Below are positions 45,543-57,234 of a stretch of DNA of 64,000 nt, one piece after another; the stretch's first letter is position 1, and each line of letters begins with the position of its first letter. Below the pieces are notes generated by a model. It made no database searches, was not told the DNA's origin, and saw nothing but the letters and a program-made list of their open reading frames with translations. Origin of the DNA: Adenophora triphylla var. japonica (Eukaryota > Streptophyta > Magnoliopsida > Asterales > Campanulaceae); contig JAFEMH010005398.1 of NCBI GenBank assembly GCA_022495995.1, forward strand, positions 62,001 through 126,000, in the 5' to 3' direction. The translations under genes were made by a program, and so were the position numbers.

Positions 45543-45806
45543 CTCCCTCCGTTCCGGCCGACTTAGGATTTTTTGAAATGGCACGGGGATTAAGGAAAAG
45601 GTAAATGTTGTGAGTGTAATTTAAAAATAGGAGAGAGAATGAGTGGAGGGAATAGTAAATTATAATGGTGTTGTGAGTATTAAAATAATGTAGGAGAGAG
45701 AATGAGTGGAGAGAATAGTGATTTAAGGTTTCCATTTTGGGCCGTCCTAAGTCGGGTGGGACGCCCAAAATGATAAAAAGTCCTAAGTCGGTCGGGACGG
45801 AGGGAG
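45543..45806. mobile_element. Stowaway-like MITE, upstream of the ANT-like gene
   Basis: The ends CTCCCTCCGTTCCGGCCGAC and GTCGGTCGGGACGGAGGGAG are flanked by TA. It is nearly identical along its length to the MITE at 41745-42008 and lies 278 bases before the start codon. Confidence 0.95.
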
Positions 45807-45942
45807 TAATTCTCAAAATAACAACCCTTTCAAACTCGTCAATTGATTTAACGAGTTTAAGCGAATTTTGTTTATCGGATAAGGGTGGAAACAGATTCTT
45901 GCAGTCCCTAAACCCATTGTTGTTGATAACAGAGAGAACGGG

Positions 45943-46188
45943 GAAAAAACCATCAGGACTTGACCTGATGGCCAGAGCACTGAGACACCAACACGGAGGT
46001 CCTTGGTTCGACTCCCCCCAGTGGTTAGAGTGGATGATTATCCCTCCCTAGTTAATATTAGGCGCTTCTGGGGGTGGGGATTTTAAGGAAATTTCAGAGA
46101 ATTGAGGGACTTGTTAGTAAATTGACTTACACAAAAAAGGGGCTTGACTCGAGATGGACAAGCCTAAAAAAAAAAAAAAAAAAAAAAA
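45943..46188 (+). mobile_element. tRNA-derived SINE upstream of the ANT-like gene
   Basis: It has A-box 'tgatggccagagcac', B-box 'ggttcgactcc' and poly(A) at 46166-46188. The target duplication 'agagagaacggg' is at 45931-45942 and 46189-46200. The tail differs from the SINE family at 10027 and 34000. Confidence 0.9.
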
Positions 46189-46339
46189 AGAGAGAACGGG
46201 AAAAGAATAGTGATTTGAAAAATATTTAATTTTTACATCTTTCAACTTCATAATTAATCAATAGTATAAATTAAGATAAATCTTCAATATCTCAATCATT
46301 CTATATACTTGTGTTTATATATATAGTTAGTAATATATA

Positions 46340-46572
46340 CTCCATCCGTCCCAAAATATTTGTCCCATTTGACTTTTTTGTTGAACTTTGACCACAAATT
46401 TATGAGAGATTAATCATGTTCATGAAATTCTAAAAGTTGTTGTTGATAATATTATTAATGGTGAATCAATAGAAATTTTTAGAATTTCATGAACATAATT
46501 AAATTGTCATATATTTGTGGTCAAATTTCAACAAAAAAGTCAAATTGGACAAACATTTTGGGACGGAGGTAG
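46340..46572. mobile_element. Stowaway/mariner-like MITE
   Basis: The ends CTCCATCCGTCCCAAAATAT and CATTTTGGGACGGAGGTAG are flanked by TA. The arms are largely self-complementary. Confidence 0.9.
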
Positions 46573-46646
46573 TACTATTATATATGAATGTTAAACTTAT
46601 GCTTTTTAATGTTTTAACACTTTGAATTTGTAATGTAGGATTAAAA

Positions 46647-48060
46647 ATGAACGGAGATTTGCTTATTTTCATATGCTATTGGGGAGGTGATGATAAATGT
46701 TCATTTGATAGTTCTCATTTTCAAAAAGGGTTGAAATGTGCGATCAGGGCTCACTGTAGATGTAGATACAATCAATTGGTTGATAAATTATATAAAGAGA
46801 TGCGTGTGGATCGTAGTTTATATGAGTTGAAAATAATTTGTAGGTATCCCCATTCATTTGATAGCAGTATTGGTGTGTACTTTTCTTTTCGTATTGAAAA
46901 TGATGGGGCTATGGATATAATGTTCGATTTTTCTGCTAAATATGGTGTGCTGAGTAATTTGCATTTGTATATGGTAATCAAATTGATTGAAAATCGACAT
47001 TATAAACAGTTTGAAATACGTAATACGGAGACCTTTTATGGGAATTCACCAAGTTGCTATCGTAATGCTCCAAGTACAAAAACACTTGTATCAACCCAAA
47101 CACCAAATTATTATGATTGGGCTTGCCAAAATGATCTTGTTAATGATGAGAATTCAGAAGATGATAAAGATTATGAAGAAGAGGAAGAATACACAGACGT
47201 AGATGCATTACTAGATGATGTCTATGATGGATATGCAGAGCGTAGTAGTGATTCTGATATATATTTGGGCGATGTTGATGATGGCCCGATTGATGATAAC
47301 TTGGAAACATATTTGGTTCATTATGAAGCACCAGAAAATCGGAGGTATGAAAGAGCAGATTACCATTTTTACAGTGATATTGGTGATATTGCTCAACAAG
47401 AAGAGGGGTTGATTGATTCTCATAATCAACTAAGTTTTTCGGTTTGGGATCCAGAGAAAGACGAAATTGATAAAGGGATATGCTTTTCTGACAAGAACGA
47501 GACTCAATTGACATAAAAATGTACTATATTAGAACTAATCAGAGGTTCAGGGTAAGAAATAGCACACCTCATTCTCGGGCAATAGTATGTCTACTCAAAC
47601 TGCATCCATGCAATTTTTATATTCGTGTGAGTAGGAAGAAACATGGTTATTGGGAAGTGACCAAGTATAAGGGTCCTCATTGTTGATTATTTTCTGGAGA
47701 AATCCAATATCACCCCAACCTAGATGCAAAGTTTATTGGTCTACAAATGGTTATTCTTATTAAGGTCTATTCAGATGTCAAGGTTGAAGTTATTATTGAA
47801 CACATTAGTGAACTGTTTGGCAAAGAAATTACGTATTAGAAGGCATGGTGTGGAAAGCAGAAAGGCATTGCAGAGATTTTTGAAAATTGGGAGAAATCTT
47901 TTATAAGGTTACTCCGCGTACTAGCAGCCATCCAAAAATATAACCCTGAAACAATTGTTGAGTTTATCCATACTCCTCCTACTGTCGGTGAATTACTTAT
48001 GTGTTCAACGGGTGTTTTAGGTACACATTTTTTTATTGGGCGTTTCATTATAAAGTACAC
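46647..48060 (+). pseudogene. Decayed Mutator-like (MULE) transposase, N-terminal part
   Basis: An open frame of 289 codons (46647-47516) begins MNGDLLIFICYWGGDD and contains a MULE N-terminal pattern (YNQLVDKLYKEMRVDRSLYE, LKIICRYP), then a long acidic Asp/Glu linker. After the stop at 47514, other frames continue with pieces of the MULE DNA-binding domain (RKKHGYWEVTKYKGPH near 47633) and the pre-catalytic region (KAWCGKQKGIAEIF near 47840; AAIQKYNPETIVEF near 47920). The DDE catalytic domain is absent before the MITE at 48205. It would have been a cut-and-paste transposase and is now inactive. Confidence 0.8.
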
Positions 48061-48204
48061 ATTTTTTAACATTGAAATGTTTTATTAATTTTATATTAAG
48101 GAGACTCACGTGTCATACTAATAATAACTATTTAATTATTATTTTCTACTTCACTTTATTTTTCTTAAGTAGCTTTTTGTATTAACAATATCTATTTTAC
48201 TATA

Positions 48205-48472
48205 CTCCCTCCGTCCCATTAATAATTTCATCTTTTGTCATTTTGGGTGTCCCATTTAAAGTTTCATATTTCCTTTTTTGGTAAAGAATATTTACTATTT
48301 TTTCCACTCATTCTCTCTCCTATTTCACTATTGCACTCACAACACTTTTCAAATTTATTATTTCCTTCACTCATTCTCTCTCCTATTTTACTATTACACT
48401 CACAATATTTTCTGCACCCTTAATTTGTGTACCGAGACCAAAATGATGATCTAAATATTAAAACTGAGGGAG
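48205..48472. mobile_element. Stowaway-like MITE with decayed right end
   Basis: The left end CTCCCTCCGTCCCATTAA is intact. The right end has decayed to 'aaactgagggag'. It is flanked by TA. Confidence 0.8.
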
Positions 48473-49330
48473 TATATTTTTTTTAATTGTATGAAAAGAG
48501 TAACTGAGAAAGTTGTATCGAGAAAGAGTGAATATATCCCCACCCCACCGCATCATCTGCCTAAACTCTCTTGTCTTTCTCCTCTATCTATGCGCACACT
48601 TCTCCCAATCCCAACAACATCTCTCTCTCTTTTCTTGAGGGTGCTGAAGAATAAAAATGGTCCCTTTAAACTATAAACAAAGAGAATGAAATATAGCAGC
48701 AAGCAATGCTGGGGGGCAACCCAGCATCCCCCCTCTTCCCATTGGGATTTGTCTTATGTTTTTTTGAATGAGGTACTAGTAGATTATTACTGCATCAAAT
48801 AAATGAGAAAACACATCAAGAGTAATGCAATTTGATAAAAGGTCAAATACACTCTGATACTCTAACCATTGTCATTAACTGATCACTCTGGCTATGTTCT
48901 TTCAATAGTTTATTATACCCTCATATTAGCATCTAACTCTTCTCCCTACCCCACACCCAGCTACAGTCTACAGACTAGTGTGTGTGAGAGAGGGAGGGAA
49001 ATCTAAGAGATGAATCTAGTGAGGGATTTAAGAGCCAATAGGGGTGAGAGAGTAGGCAGGGAAAATAAATGAATGTTACAGAAGTTTTGGCTTCACTTGA
49101 TGTTAAAGGTCTTTACCTCTGCCACTCCAGTCACTTCTTGCAGCCCCCCTTCGGTACACTAGTACTAGTACTACTCTCTCTCTCTCTCTCTCTCTACAAT
49201 TTCTTCATTTCAAACCTCTCTCTCTCTCTCCTTCTCTCTAAAAGTTTTCTTCTTTTAACTTCAATTAAAACAAACACCCTTCCCTCCTCCAGCTTGTTTC
49301 CATTTACTTTGAATTAACAATCCAAATGGG
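48473..49330. other. Low-copy-looking non-coding region with CT tracts
   Basis: No transposon ends are visible. CT microsatellites lie at 49174-49195 and 49216-49230. A small frame at 49069-49317 is CT-repeat-driven beyond its first 35 codons and is not called. Read from the minus strand this would be distal upstream DNA of the ANT-like gene with GAGA tracts. Confidence 0.4.
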
Positions 49331-49799
49331 TCCAAATAATATCAGAAAAATGGGTCTATAACCATTGTATGATCACATCCCATTTTATCATCTAATGAAG
49401 ATTTTCATGGTAGAAAACTAAATGTGGGCCCCATACTCTACTACTAGTTAAATATTGTCATTGATGGTATTTTGGTAGTACAATTTTATCTGCCCTTTAA
49501 ATAGTTATGGAGTACTGTACAAGTTTATTGGAGTTATTCCATTGTGTGTATTTATTTTATTTATCAAGGTTTGAACAGCTGTAAATAGTTTCTCAAACAA
49601 TTGAAAAAAAATAAAAATACAGTAATATGTTCTCATGATAAATACTAAAATCTAAAAATGGCAATATCGATTGTCTAAAAAATAAGTAATCCTAAATCTT
49701 TATATATTGAATGCTTAGCTTGTTCACAGCAATCCAATCAGCACCATCCTATACCGATAGAATTGAAGATGTTATGTTAATATCGTCTCATATTGATAA
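49331..49799. other. No feature recognised
   Basis: AT-rich DNA without recognisable structure. Confidence 0.5.
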
Positions 49800-49987
49800 T
49801 TAGTATGTGCTTGTGTCCAAGGACACGGGTTGTTTTGTTTTGTTTTTTTTTTTTAATTTTTTTTAATTAATTTTTTTTTTTTAACGACAAAATGAAAAAG
49901 AGATAAATATATGAGAATAAAATGGAAAAAAACTCATTTAAAATTATTCATTCAACTGTTCACCCATTCTACTATTTATATTATAGA
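49800..49987 (-). mobile_element. Mini-Helitron, second copy
   Basis: On the minus strand it starts TCTATAATATAAATAG, shares 'gttgaatgaata' and the A-rich middle with the copy at 39642, and ends with hairpin TGTCCTTGGACA, ten bases, then CTAA before a T. The 5' flanking base is T rather than A, so the 5' edge is less sure. Confidence 0.65.
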
Positions 49988-50265
49988 ATATCACTTCTTT
50001 AATTCTATATACTGATTTAAGTCCGAAATCTAACATTAATAATTAGGCCAAATTAGGGTTAGGGATTTAAAGCAATCAACATCTGCTTCCTAGACAAAAA
50101 AAGGGTTAGTGGGTCAAATGTATGGTCGTTAAATTCCAGGAATGATTAGCTAATGGACCCCCTAAAAGACAATTTATAGTTTATACTATTAGTGGAATAA
50201 GTAATCAAACTAATAGATTTGTGAAAGTTTCATGTATTTAGAAAACTTTAATTACCCAACAGATA
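49988..50265. other. No feature recognised
   Basis: Short AT-rich spacer. Confidence 0.5.
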
Positions 50266-50270
50266 TCGAA

Positions 50271-50936
50271 TGTGAGTACAGATGTGTCTCACAATTATTC
50301 ATACATCCACAGATAATGCAGCGGAATAAAACAAATTAAAAGCAATAACTCAAGAATTATTTACGCTTACTGATCTATGAGATCGGCAAACTAGGCTTAC
50401 GCCCAAAAACTTTTCACTATAAAAACTTTTGTTGCTTACAGAAACAAATAAGTGAAAAACTAAAATACTAAAATATTAAACGAGTTCTAATCACCTACGA
50501 CAAGAACAATACCCCTTTCCCAAGTAGGTTCTATTCTAGTCAGAAGTAAAACAAAGAACTCTATGAAAAACTAGATGTGAGTTACGGATGTAAGGCACAA
50601 CCTTCACTCACAACCTAAAATAAAATGTCAAAAATTATGAAGAATAAGTATTTTTCTCTCAGAATTTCCGTTGCTTCTCTTGTGCTGAATGTCTTGTATT
50701 TATAAGCATTTTGGAGAAGATCTTCATGTAATCAACATCTTCCTTTGTGAGATCTCAAAACCTATAAGGAAACATAAACACACTCACAAAGAAATAGAAT
50801 ATTAGTAGGTTAGTCCTAATATAAAACTATGTACATAAATAAGAGATATTTACTTTATTTACAATGTCCTAGTCAAAGTAGGACAATAATAAATCTTTCA
50901 TGAAAGTCTCAAAATCCTTACCATAATAGAAGTATA
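50271..50936 (-). repeat. Probable solo LTR of a copia element
   Basis: It starts TGTGAGTACAG after 'tcgaa' and is followed by 'tcgaa' at 50937-50941. Near its left end 'gcagcggaataaaacaa' resembles the end of the copia LTR at 25805. The minus strand has TTATAAATAC near 50700 as a TATA box. The right end reads TA rather than CA, so the boundary is less certain. Confidence 0.6.
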
Positions 50937-51037
50937 TCGAAATAAGAAAACCGAAATTTGTTCCCAAACAAAGCTCACGCTTTCAATTTGCTTTAAAACA
51001 TTCTTCACGTCGTTCACAAGTTCGAACCCGTTACACG

Positions 51038-51648
51038 TAGACATGTCCAAATAGAACCGGGAATCGATGGAACCGGCGGGTAGAACCGGAATCGGGAACC
51101 AGCGAGAATCGGGAACCGCCGGAACCGGGAACCGGATTGAAACGGTTCGAATACGAATCCACCATATTGGGAACCGAGGAACCGCAAACCGGAACTGCGG
51201 TCCGAACCGGAAAACCGAAATCGGGAACCGAAACTCAATGTAAGTTAAATGTAATATTTAGTATTTATTTAGCATTTATTTAGTATTTGTACTTGTAGTG
51301 TAGTGTTGTTTTATTTAAATTCTAAAAATATTGTTAGAATTTTTATTCTATCTTTAATAATATATTAACCAAATTTTGTCAACTTCTCATTCTTTTCAAA
51401 AACATACTCCCCAAGTGAAAAAAAAAAAACAGATTAGTTATCGTCTTTACTGTCTTAAGAGGTTTGGATTAAAAAAAAAAGTTAGATGGTGATGGAACCG
51501 GTGGAACCGTTGGAACCGAAACCGAAACGGACGGATAGAACCGGGAACCAGGAACCGAATTAATATGGTTCGAATACGGTTTCGACTATTTGGAAATCGG
51601 AAACCGGCGGTTCCGAAATCGAAAACCGGAACCGTTTGGACATGTCTA
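51038..51648. mobile_element. Non-autonomous hAT element
   Basis: Perfect ends TAGACATGTCCAAA and TTTGGACATGTCTA are flanked by the 8-bp duplication 'gttacacg' (51030-51037, 51649-51656). Both subterminal regions are packed with 'gaaccgg' and 'gggaacc' words. Confidence 0.93.
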
Positions 51649-51656
51649 GTTACACG

Positions 51657-52102
51657 TGGCAGCCAATTTATAGGTCAAATGATATAGCCCAATCTATCAT
51701 TAATATAATTTTTTTTTTTTAAATAAGGACCGGAAGGAAGGAAGGAAGGAGTGAGTATATATAATGGTGATTAATAGTATCCTCTGTAAATTTGTTTTAG
51801 AAATTGCTTTTGGAGGTGGGAGGGAAGCAATAAAGTTATAATTTGATAAGTTGGGGAGGTTCTTTATTCTATGGCTTTGAAGGGATTCTTTTCCTTTTTT
51901 TGCAATCGGGTGATGCATGAAAGAAAGGCTTTCTTGGAGACAGATTTTCAAATGCAAATCATTTGGTTGTTGGATTTTATCACTAAAAAGAAACCACTTT
52001 TTTTCTATACCATCCCAATTATTTTTGGGAGGGAAAGAATTGCTATTATTTGTTGTACAAATAAATTACTGGATACATCACCTAACCAATTAATGATAGC
52101 TT
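51657..52102. other. No feature recognised
   Basis: An open frame of about 100 codons near 51871-52185 runs into SINE sequence and lacks domain features. It is not called as a gene. Confidence 0.5.
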
Positions 52103-52207
52103 GGTCATATTCGCGATTTACCTTCGTCAGTCAGTCATTGAGTGGCCGGCAGCTAGTGATTCAGGATATAGTTCGACGAAATTGAGAAACCTGCGTATAA
52201 AAAAAAA
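52103..52207 (+). repeat. SINE 3' fragment (family of 10027 and 34000)
   Basis: 'cgcgatttaccttcgtcagt' and the tail 'cgacgaaattgagaaacctg' plus A tract match the 3' parts of the minus-strand SINEs. The tRNA head is missing. Confidence 0.7.
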
Positions 52208-52434
52208 GATAGATAAATTGCCTTTAAAATACATCAATCAAATGACATATAAATATGCTAGCAAGCACTTGTCCATGTCCAGGTTTCAAACTCGCTATAT
52301 TTAATATGAAAGCTAATACTAACGGATACCATTAAAACTAAAGTTATTTGTCACATAACCTAACTCATTTACTACTTATCCGTGCCACTAATAATCTTTT
52401 ATCACATGAACCATGCTAATACAATTTCAAATTA

Positions 52435-53311
52435 GGGTGTGTTTGGTTCGTGGTAAAGTGGAGAAATGGAATGTCCAATTCCATTTCTTCAAATCCTTTG
52501 GCAAGTTTGATTGAAATTTTTTTAAAATCTTCAATTCGTTGGAATTAGTCAATTTCATCAATGGAAGGAATTTGCCATTCCTTTCATCTATGAGAGGAAT
52601 GACCAATTCCTTTGGCAATGAATTTCAATTTTTTTTTTAATCAAAATATCCTCAAATCCAAACCACTACTATCCCTGTCTACTCACCCTCATCCAGCCAC
52701 TGCCCTACCCCACTCCACCCCTACCCCCCAACCTAACCCCCACCCCTACCCCCACCCCCACGATTTTTTATTTAAAGACCTCTACCTGCCCCCCCATCCA
52801 GCCCCTGCCCTACCCCCCACCCCCCACTCCCACAATTTTTTTTATAAGACCCCTGCCTACCCTCCCCCCACCCACCCCCCGCCCCCACGATTTTTTTTAA
52901 AAGACCCTTGCCTACCCCCCCCCCCACCCCCCTCCACCCTCCAAGAAAAAAATAATATTTTTTACTCATTTTGCATACTTCCTACCTACCCCCCACACAC
53001 ACAAAAAAAATATTTTTTACTCATTTTGCATACCCCCTACCTACCCCCACCCCCAACTCCCGCCCCCAAAAAAAATATTCTTTAAAAAAAAGAAGTTAAA
53101 TTGGACATTTTATATGCTTTCATTCCATTCCTATAATTTGTATTTTCAAACCAAACATGATTTGCCAAGGAATTGAATGACAATTTCATTCCATTCCGTG
53201 TCAACCAAACGGAGGAGTGGACCAGTTTTTTTTCATTTCAATTCCTTCAGGAATTCAATTCCATTGATTATTCAATTCCTTCACTTTTTTTCCACCGAAC
53301 CAAACAACCCC
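52435..53311. mobile_element. Non-autonomous PIF/Harbinger (Tourist-like) element
   Basis: The ends GGGTGTGTTTGGTTC and GAACCAAACAACCCC are flanked by TTA on both sides (52432-52434, 53312-53314), the target of this superfamily. The interior (52680-53070) is an irregular C-rich tandem repeat of 'ccccaccccc' blocks alternating with 'gattttttt'. Confidence 0.92.
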
Positions 53312-53317
53312 TTAATA

Positions 53318-53412
53318 CTCCCTCCGTCTCACACCAAGGATTATTGGGGGAATTTCATGCTTCTTTGGATTTTTTTTTAAAAATGAATTAAAGTTAAATG
53401 TGGAATAGGAAA
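53318..53412. mobile_element. Truncated Stowaway-like MITE
   Basis: The left end CTCCCTCCGTCTCACACC is present. The element is broken by, or abuts, the complete MITE at 53415, and no right end was located with confidence. Confidence 0.55.
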
Positions 53413-53414
53413 TA

Positions 53415-53703
53415 CTCCCTCCGTCCCACCAAGAGTGTCACCCTTTTAGGGGTGGCACGCAAATTAAGGAAAAAAGGGAAAAGAAAAAATGTTGTGAGTG
53501 TAATTTGAAAATAGGAGAGAGAATTAGTGGAGGAAATAGTGAATTTAAAAAGTGTTGTGAGTGTAGAGGAGAGAGAATTAGTGGAGGGAATAGTGGATGG
53601 GATAATAGAATATTAATAAAACATTTACTTTTTAGGAAATGTGACGCTTCAAACAGGACGCCATTTTGGGTAAAAAGTGACACTTGAAAAGGGACGGAGG
53701 GAG
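53415..53703. mobile_element. Stowaway-like MITE
   Basis: The ends CTCCCTCCGTCCCACCAA and AAAAGGGACGGAGGGAG are flanked by TA. It lies just right of a truncated relative. Confidence 0.9.
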
Positions 53704-53906
53704 TAGTAGTTAATGATTGATTTTTTTTTTTGTAAATATGTTAACTTTATAATGGTATAATAAATGATTTTTTTTTTTTAATATGGAGTAGGAAATAGTA
53801 GTTAATGATTGATTTTTTAATAGGAGAGAGAATGAGTGAGAGGAATAGTAAGTTAATGATTGGTTTTTTTTTTTGTAAATATGTTAACTTTATAAGGGTA
53901 TAATTG

Positions 53907-55771
53907 TAAGTGCTCCAATTTGAGTTGGTAGCTTTTTCGTTAGGAAGTTAACGAAAGTTTTAACATTTCTAACATTTCTAACAAACCCTAACCTTTCTAA
54001 CAAAGCAAGGGTAAAGTGGGCATTGCCATTTAAAGATAAACAAGGAAAGGAATCCTAAAAAGCAAAAGAAATGGAAAAAACCCGAATTGGTAAGTTGAAA
54101 AACAGTTTCAGTTTGAATTTTAAAAAGATTATTCCTCCTGTCCAAAAGCCAAGATCTGTAGCGAGATGAACGGTGCACGCCGACGAACATATCCGCGCGG
54201 ACATCTTTGTAAATTTCAGAGGATTATAAATTGAACCCTCCTCTCTCGCCTTACATAACACAAATCACTCACAAAGAACGAAACTCGGCGAAATATAGAG
54301 AGAAAACAAGGGGAATCCTTAGATTGCCACCATTTTCTCTCCAATCTTTCCCAAATCTCACTCACTCACAAACACTTCAAATCACTCTCATACATACTCT
54401 CATACATACACCAATCCAAGCTCAAATCACCCTTTAGGAGGAGGATTAGAGAGAAAACATAGAGGACTTCATTGTTATCTACTTGTTTTCTCTTTAACCA
54501 ACTCAAATCATCAACCCTAAACACCCTTAAACACTCTCATATTCAAGCCTTAAACACTCTCACATTCAAGCCTTCAAACAAAAAACACAAGGAAGAAAGG
54601 TATAACCTCCCTCTCCTTACCCTAAAATTCATCCATGCATGCATTTTCAAGCTACAAAATGTAGTTTATTCATCTTCTTGCTTTAGATCCAAGAAGATCA
54701 CCATGGAAGTTCATCTCCATGGATGATCTTCTACAAGGATCTACATTATTTTCAAAGTGTTCTTACTTTCTTGCAAAGAAAACACATTTTCAAAACCCTA
54801 AAAATCATTTTCATACATCAAATCTCATTTTCAAAGGATAAAATTCCCTTCCCAAGCAAATGAAGTGCTTAGTCCTAATGTACCCAAGGATGGTTTGATA
54901 TAGTTGATTCACCACTAAAATGTCAAGTGATCACTAATCAAAACCTAGGGAAATGGGGACAAGCATGGATGCAAAACCCCTTTTAAATCATATTTTCTCT
55001 CTTGAGAAGTTGCTGTCCAGTAGCAATTTTCTCAGACCTCAGTCCATGGTCTAATTTTTTGGACATAGATAAACTTGGAATTTGGTGTTGACTACAAAAT
55101 ACTTTTTGTAGCCAACATCCAGATCTTTCCATACATATTTTTATTTTATTTTTTGAGTGAGTAAAACTCCTTTTTTCAATTTTTCTTTTAGAGGCCAGTT
55201 CATCAGCTTCTGGAAATCCAGATTTCATATCTGAGATTTCCAGAAGGTTTTGACCCCTCAAATTACTTCAAAAATGGAAAGTTCCTTTTGTAGAAACCCT
55301 ATTTAGGGTGTTTTAAGCAACTTTCATTCTCGGACTTTCCCCAGATTCTGAGGTTTTGAAGCCTTTAAGTCCATTTCAAAGTCAAGAGTCAACTGCCTTT
55401 TTCATTCTGGCAGAATTGGTTTTCAACTTCCAAAAATCTTTTGAGTTACAAATCTCAACCCAAAATCACCCAAAAATCATGGGATCAGTTTAAAGCCTTA
55501 AAAAGAGTTCCCAATTTTTACTTACCTCAGTTTCAACTTATTTTGGCCAAAACACACACACACACACACATACAACAAAGGATTTTGAATGTTTGGAAGA
55601 CTCGTTTTTACGAGGCGTTCCGGGTGCACACTAACGTCCTTCCCGGCGCGTAACATGACCTCCGAACCCAAATTTCTGATCTCGGGCATTTTTCAAAGTT
55701 TTGGCCCTTAAAATAAAAATGGCGTGGCGACTCCGTTTTGATTTTCACAAAAAAAAATCGGGTATATCACA
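53907..55771 (+). repeat. 5' LTR of Ogre-like element B (start approximate)
   Basis: It ends TATATCACA one base before the tRNA-Arg primer site. A TATA-like box is at 54225. The final 120 bases match the LTR end of element A, including 'aaaatggcgtggcgactcc'. The 5' limit is uncertain between about 53905 and 54140. A (CA)n tract lies at 55550-55570. Confidence 0.65.
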
Positions 55772-55772
55772 G

Positions 55773-55790
55773 TGGCGACTCCGCTGGGGA
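55773..55790 (+). other. Primer binding site of element B (tRNA-Arg)
   Basis: TGGCGACTCCGCTGGGGA is identical to the site of element A at 25744 and complementary to tRNA-Arg(ACG). Confidence 0.88.
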
Positions 55791-57234
55791 CAAATAAGCT
55801 TTTTTTTAAAAAAAATGATATTTGGTATATTGGTGGAAACCATTAAACTTCCCGTTATCGCCTCCTAACACGAGTCGGGGATAAATTGTGGTCTAACAAT
55901 CCCACGTACCGGTATCATTATTTTCAAAAAAAAAGGAAAAGCTTTTGAGGGTCAAGCTTCCGTCTCAACATTTGAAAATCCTTTGCTTTGTGTGTGTTGA
56001 TTTTTGCACAGTTTTCGTGTTTGTTTTTGGCCGCCTCGGAAAAGTCAAAATTTTGACTGTCGGAATAATGTCCCTAACTCAGGAATTTTTGTGCTTATGT
56101 GCTTATGTGTTCATAAAATTTTCAAAAAAAAAATTTTCAAAAAAAAATTCAAAAAAATCATGCATCATGCCTTTTTAAGACACATAAAAATTTCTATTTT
56201 TCTCGTAAAAGAAGATAGATCAAGCTTGCACACTACGCGCACGTGACCTTACACCGCACACTACGTCCCTAACCCGGGAAATCCTTGTCGCGGTCCGTTT
56301 GGTCTTATTACGCTCTCGGATGAGCACAGACTACCCAAACATCCCATGGAGCCTCGTGTCGACTATGCACTTGTCCGTGACACACTTTGTCCGAGACCCG
56401 TTGGTTTTTAGTCCGGTCCGTGTCATGCCCCGTCTCGTGTATAGACCTTTCCTTTCAAGCCTTTGTCGGCATACCGACTCAATATCTTTCGGGACCCTAA
56501 TCGCCGAAGTTCCGCCGGTTTTCCGCCGCAGACTTTGACCAAGATATTGACCGGCGCCGACTTCGGCTCGACCGGCACAAATTATACACCGACTCCCAAA
56601 GATTGACACCGAGTCATCAAGGATTAATGAATATTCCATGCCTAATTACGGCTTAAATGACGACAAGTCAAGATCAATTGTGGACGCTTATCGCCCAAAT
56701 CATGCCGACTTTTCGTCGAGCCCCTGACATGATCTTGACTTTGACGTCGCCTTGTCCGTAATTTACATCGAATGCTCGTTAAGACTCGATTACCCGCCGT
56801 ACTTTAGGATCGTTTTCTTTCGGTCGGTGGGACCCGCTTGCCCTATAGGACCCTCGCCTGGCCGCCCACCCCGGGAGGTCGAAATACAGTGGAATACGAG
56901 GGGCTTATAGACGTAGTGATGGGGCCCACCGATCCAGATCCAGAGTAGTTTGCGAAAAAGAAGAGCAATCTTTTCCAACCGATTAGGTTAATAAAATACG
57001 TTTGAAGTAAACAAGAACAAATAATCGCATGTTGCATGAGCCCAGAGCCCAAACACCAACCTCGTTTCGCTTCCCGAGTTTGAACCACACCCTCAGTGCC
57101 TTCCACAAGAAGCAAAGTTTGGATCAAGCCCCCGGGTCATCGTTTGTTCATTTCGGCCATTCCGAGTCGATACGTCATCGGCTTCCTCCTCGCTTCAGCT
57201 CAAAGTTTCGTAATGGCCAACTCGTAGGAGAACG

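Noticed and set aside
46772..47429. Minus-strand frames opposite the MULE remnant
   Set aside because: The sense strand matches MULE transposase motifs; these are shadows.
49069..49317. 82-codon frame starting MNVTEVLASLDV
   Set aside because: Most of it is CT-microsatellite translation, and no splice-linked continuation was found.
51871..52185. 104-codon plus-strand frame
   Set aside because: It reads into a SINE tail and lacks any recognisable domain.
52612..53085. 157-codon proline-rich frame
   Set aside because: It is produced by the C-rich core of a PIF/Harbinger element and has no start context or domain.
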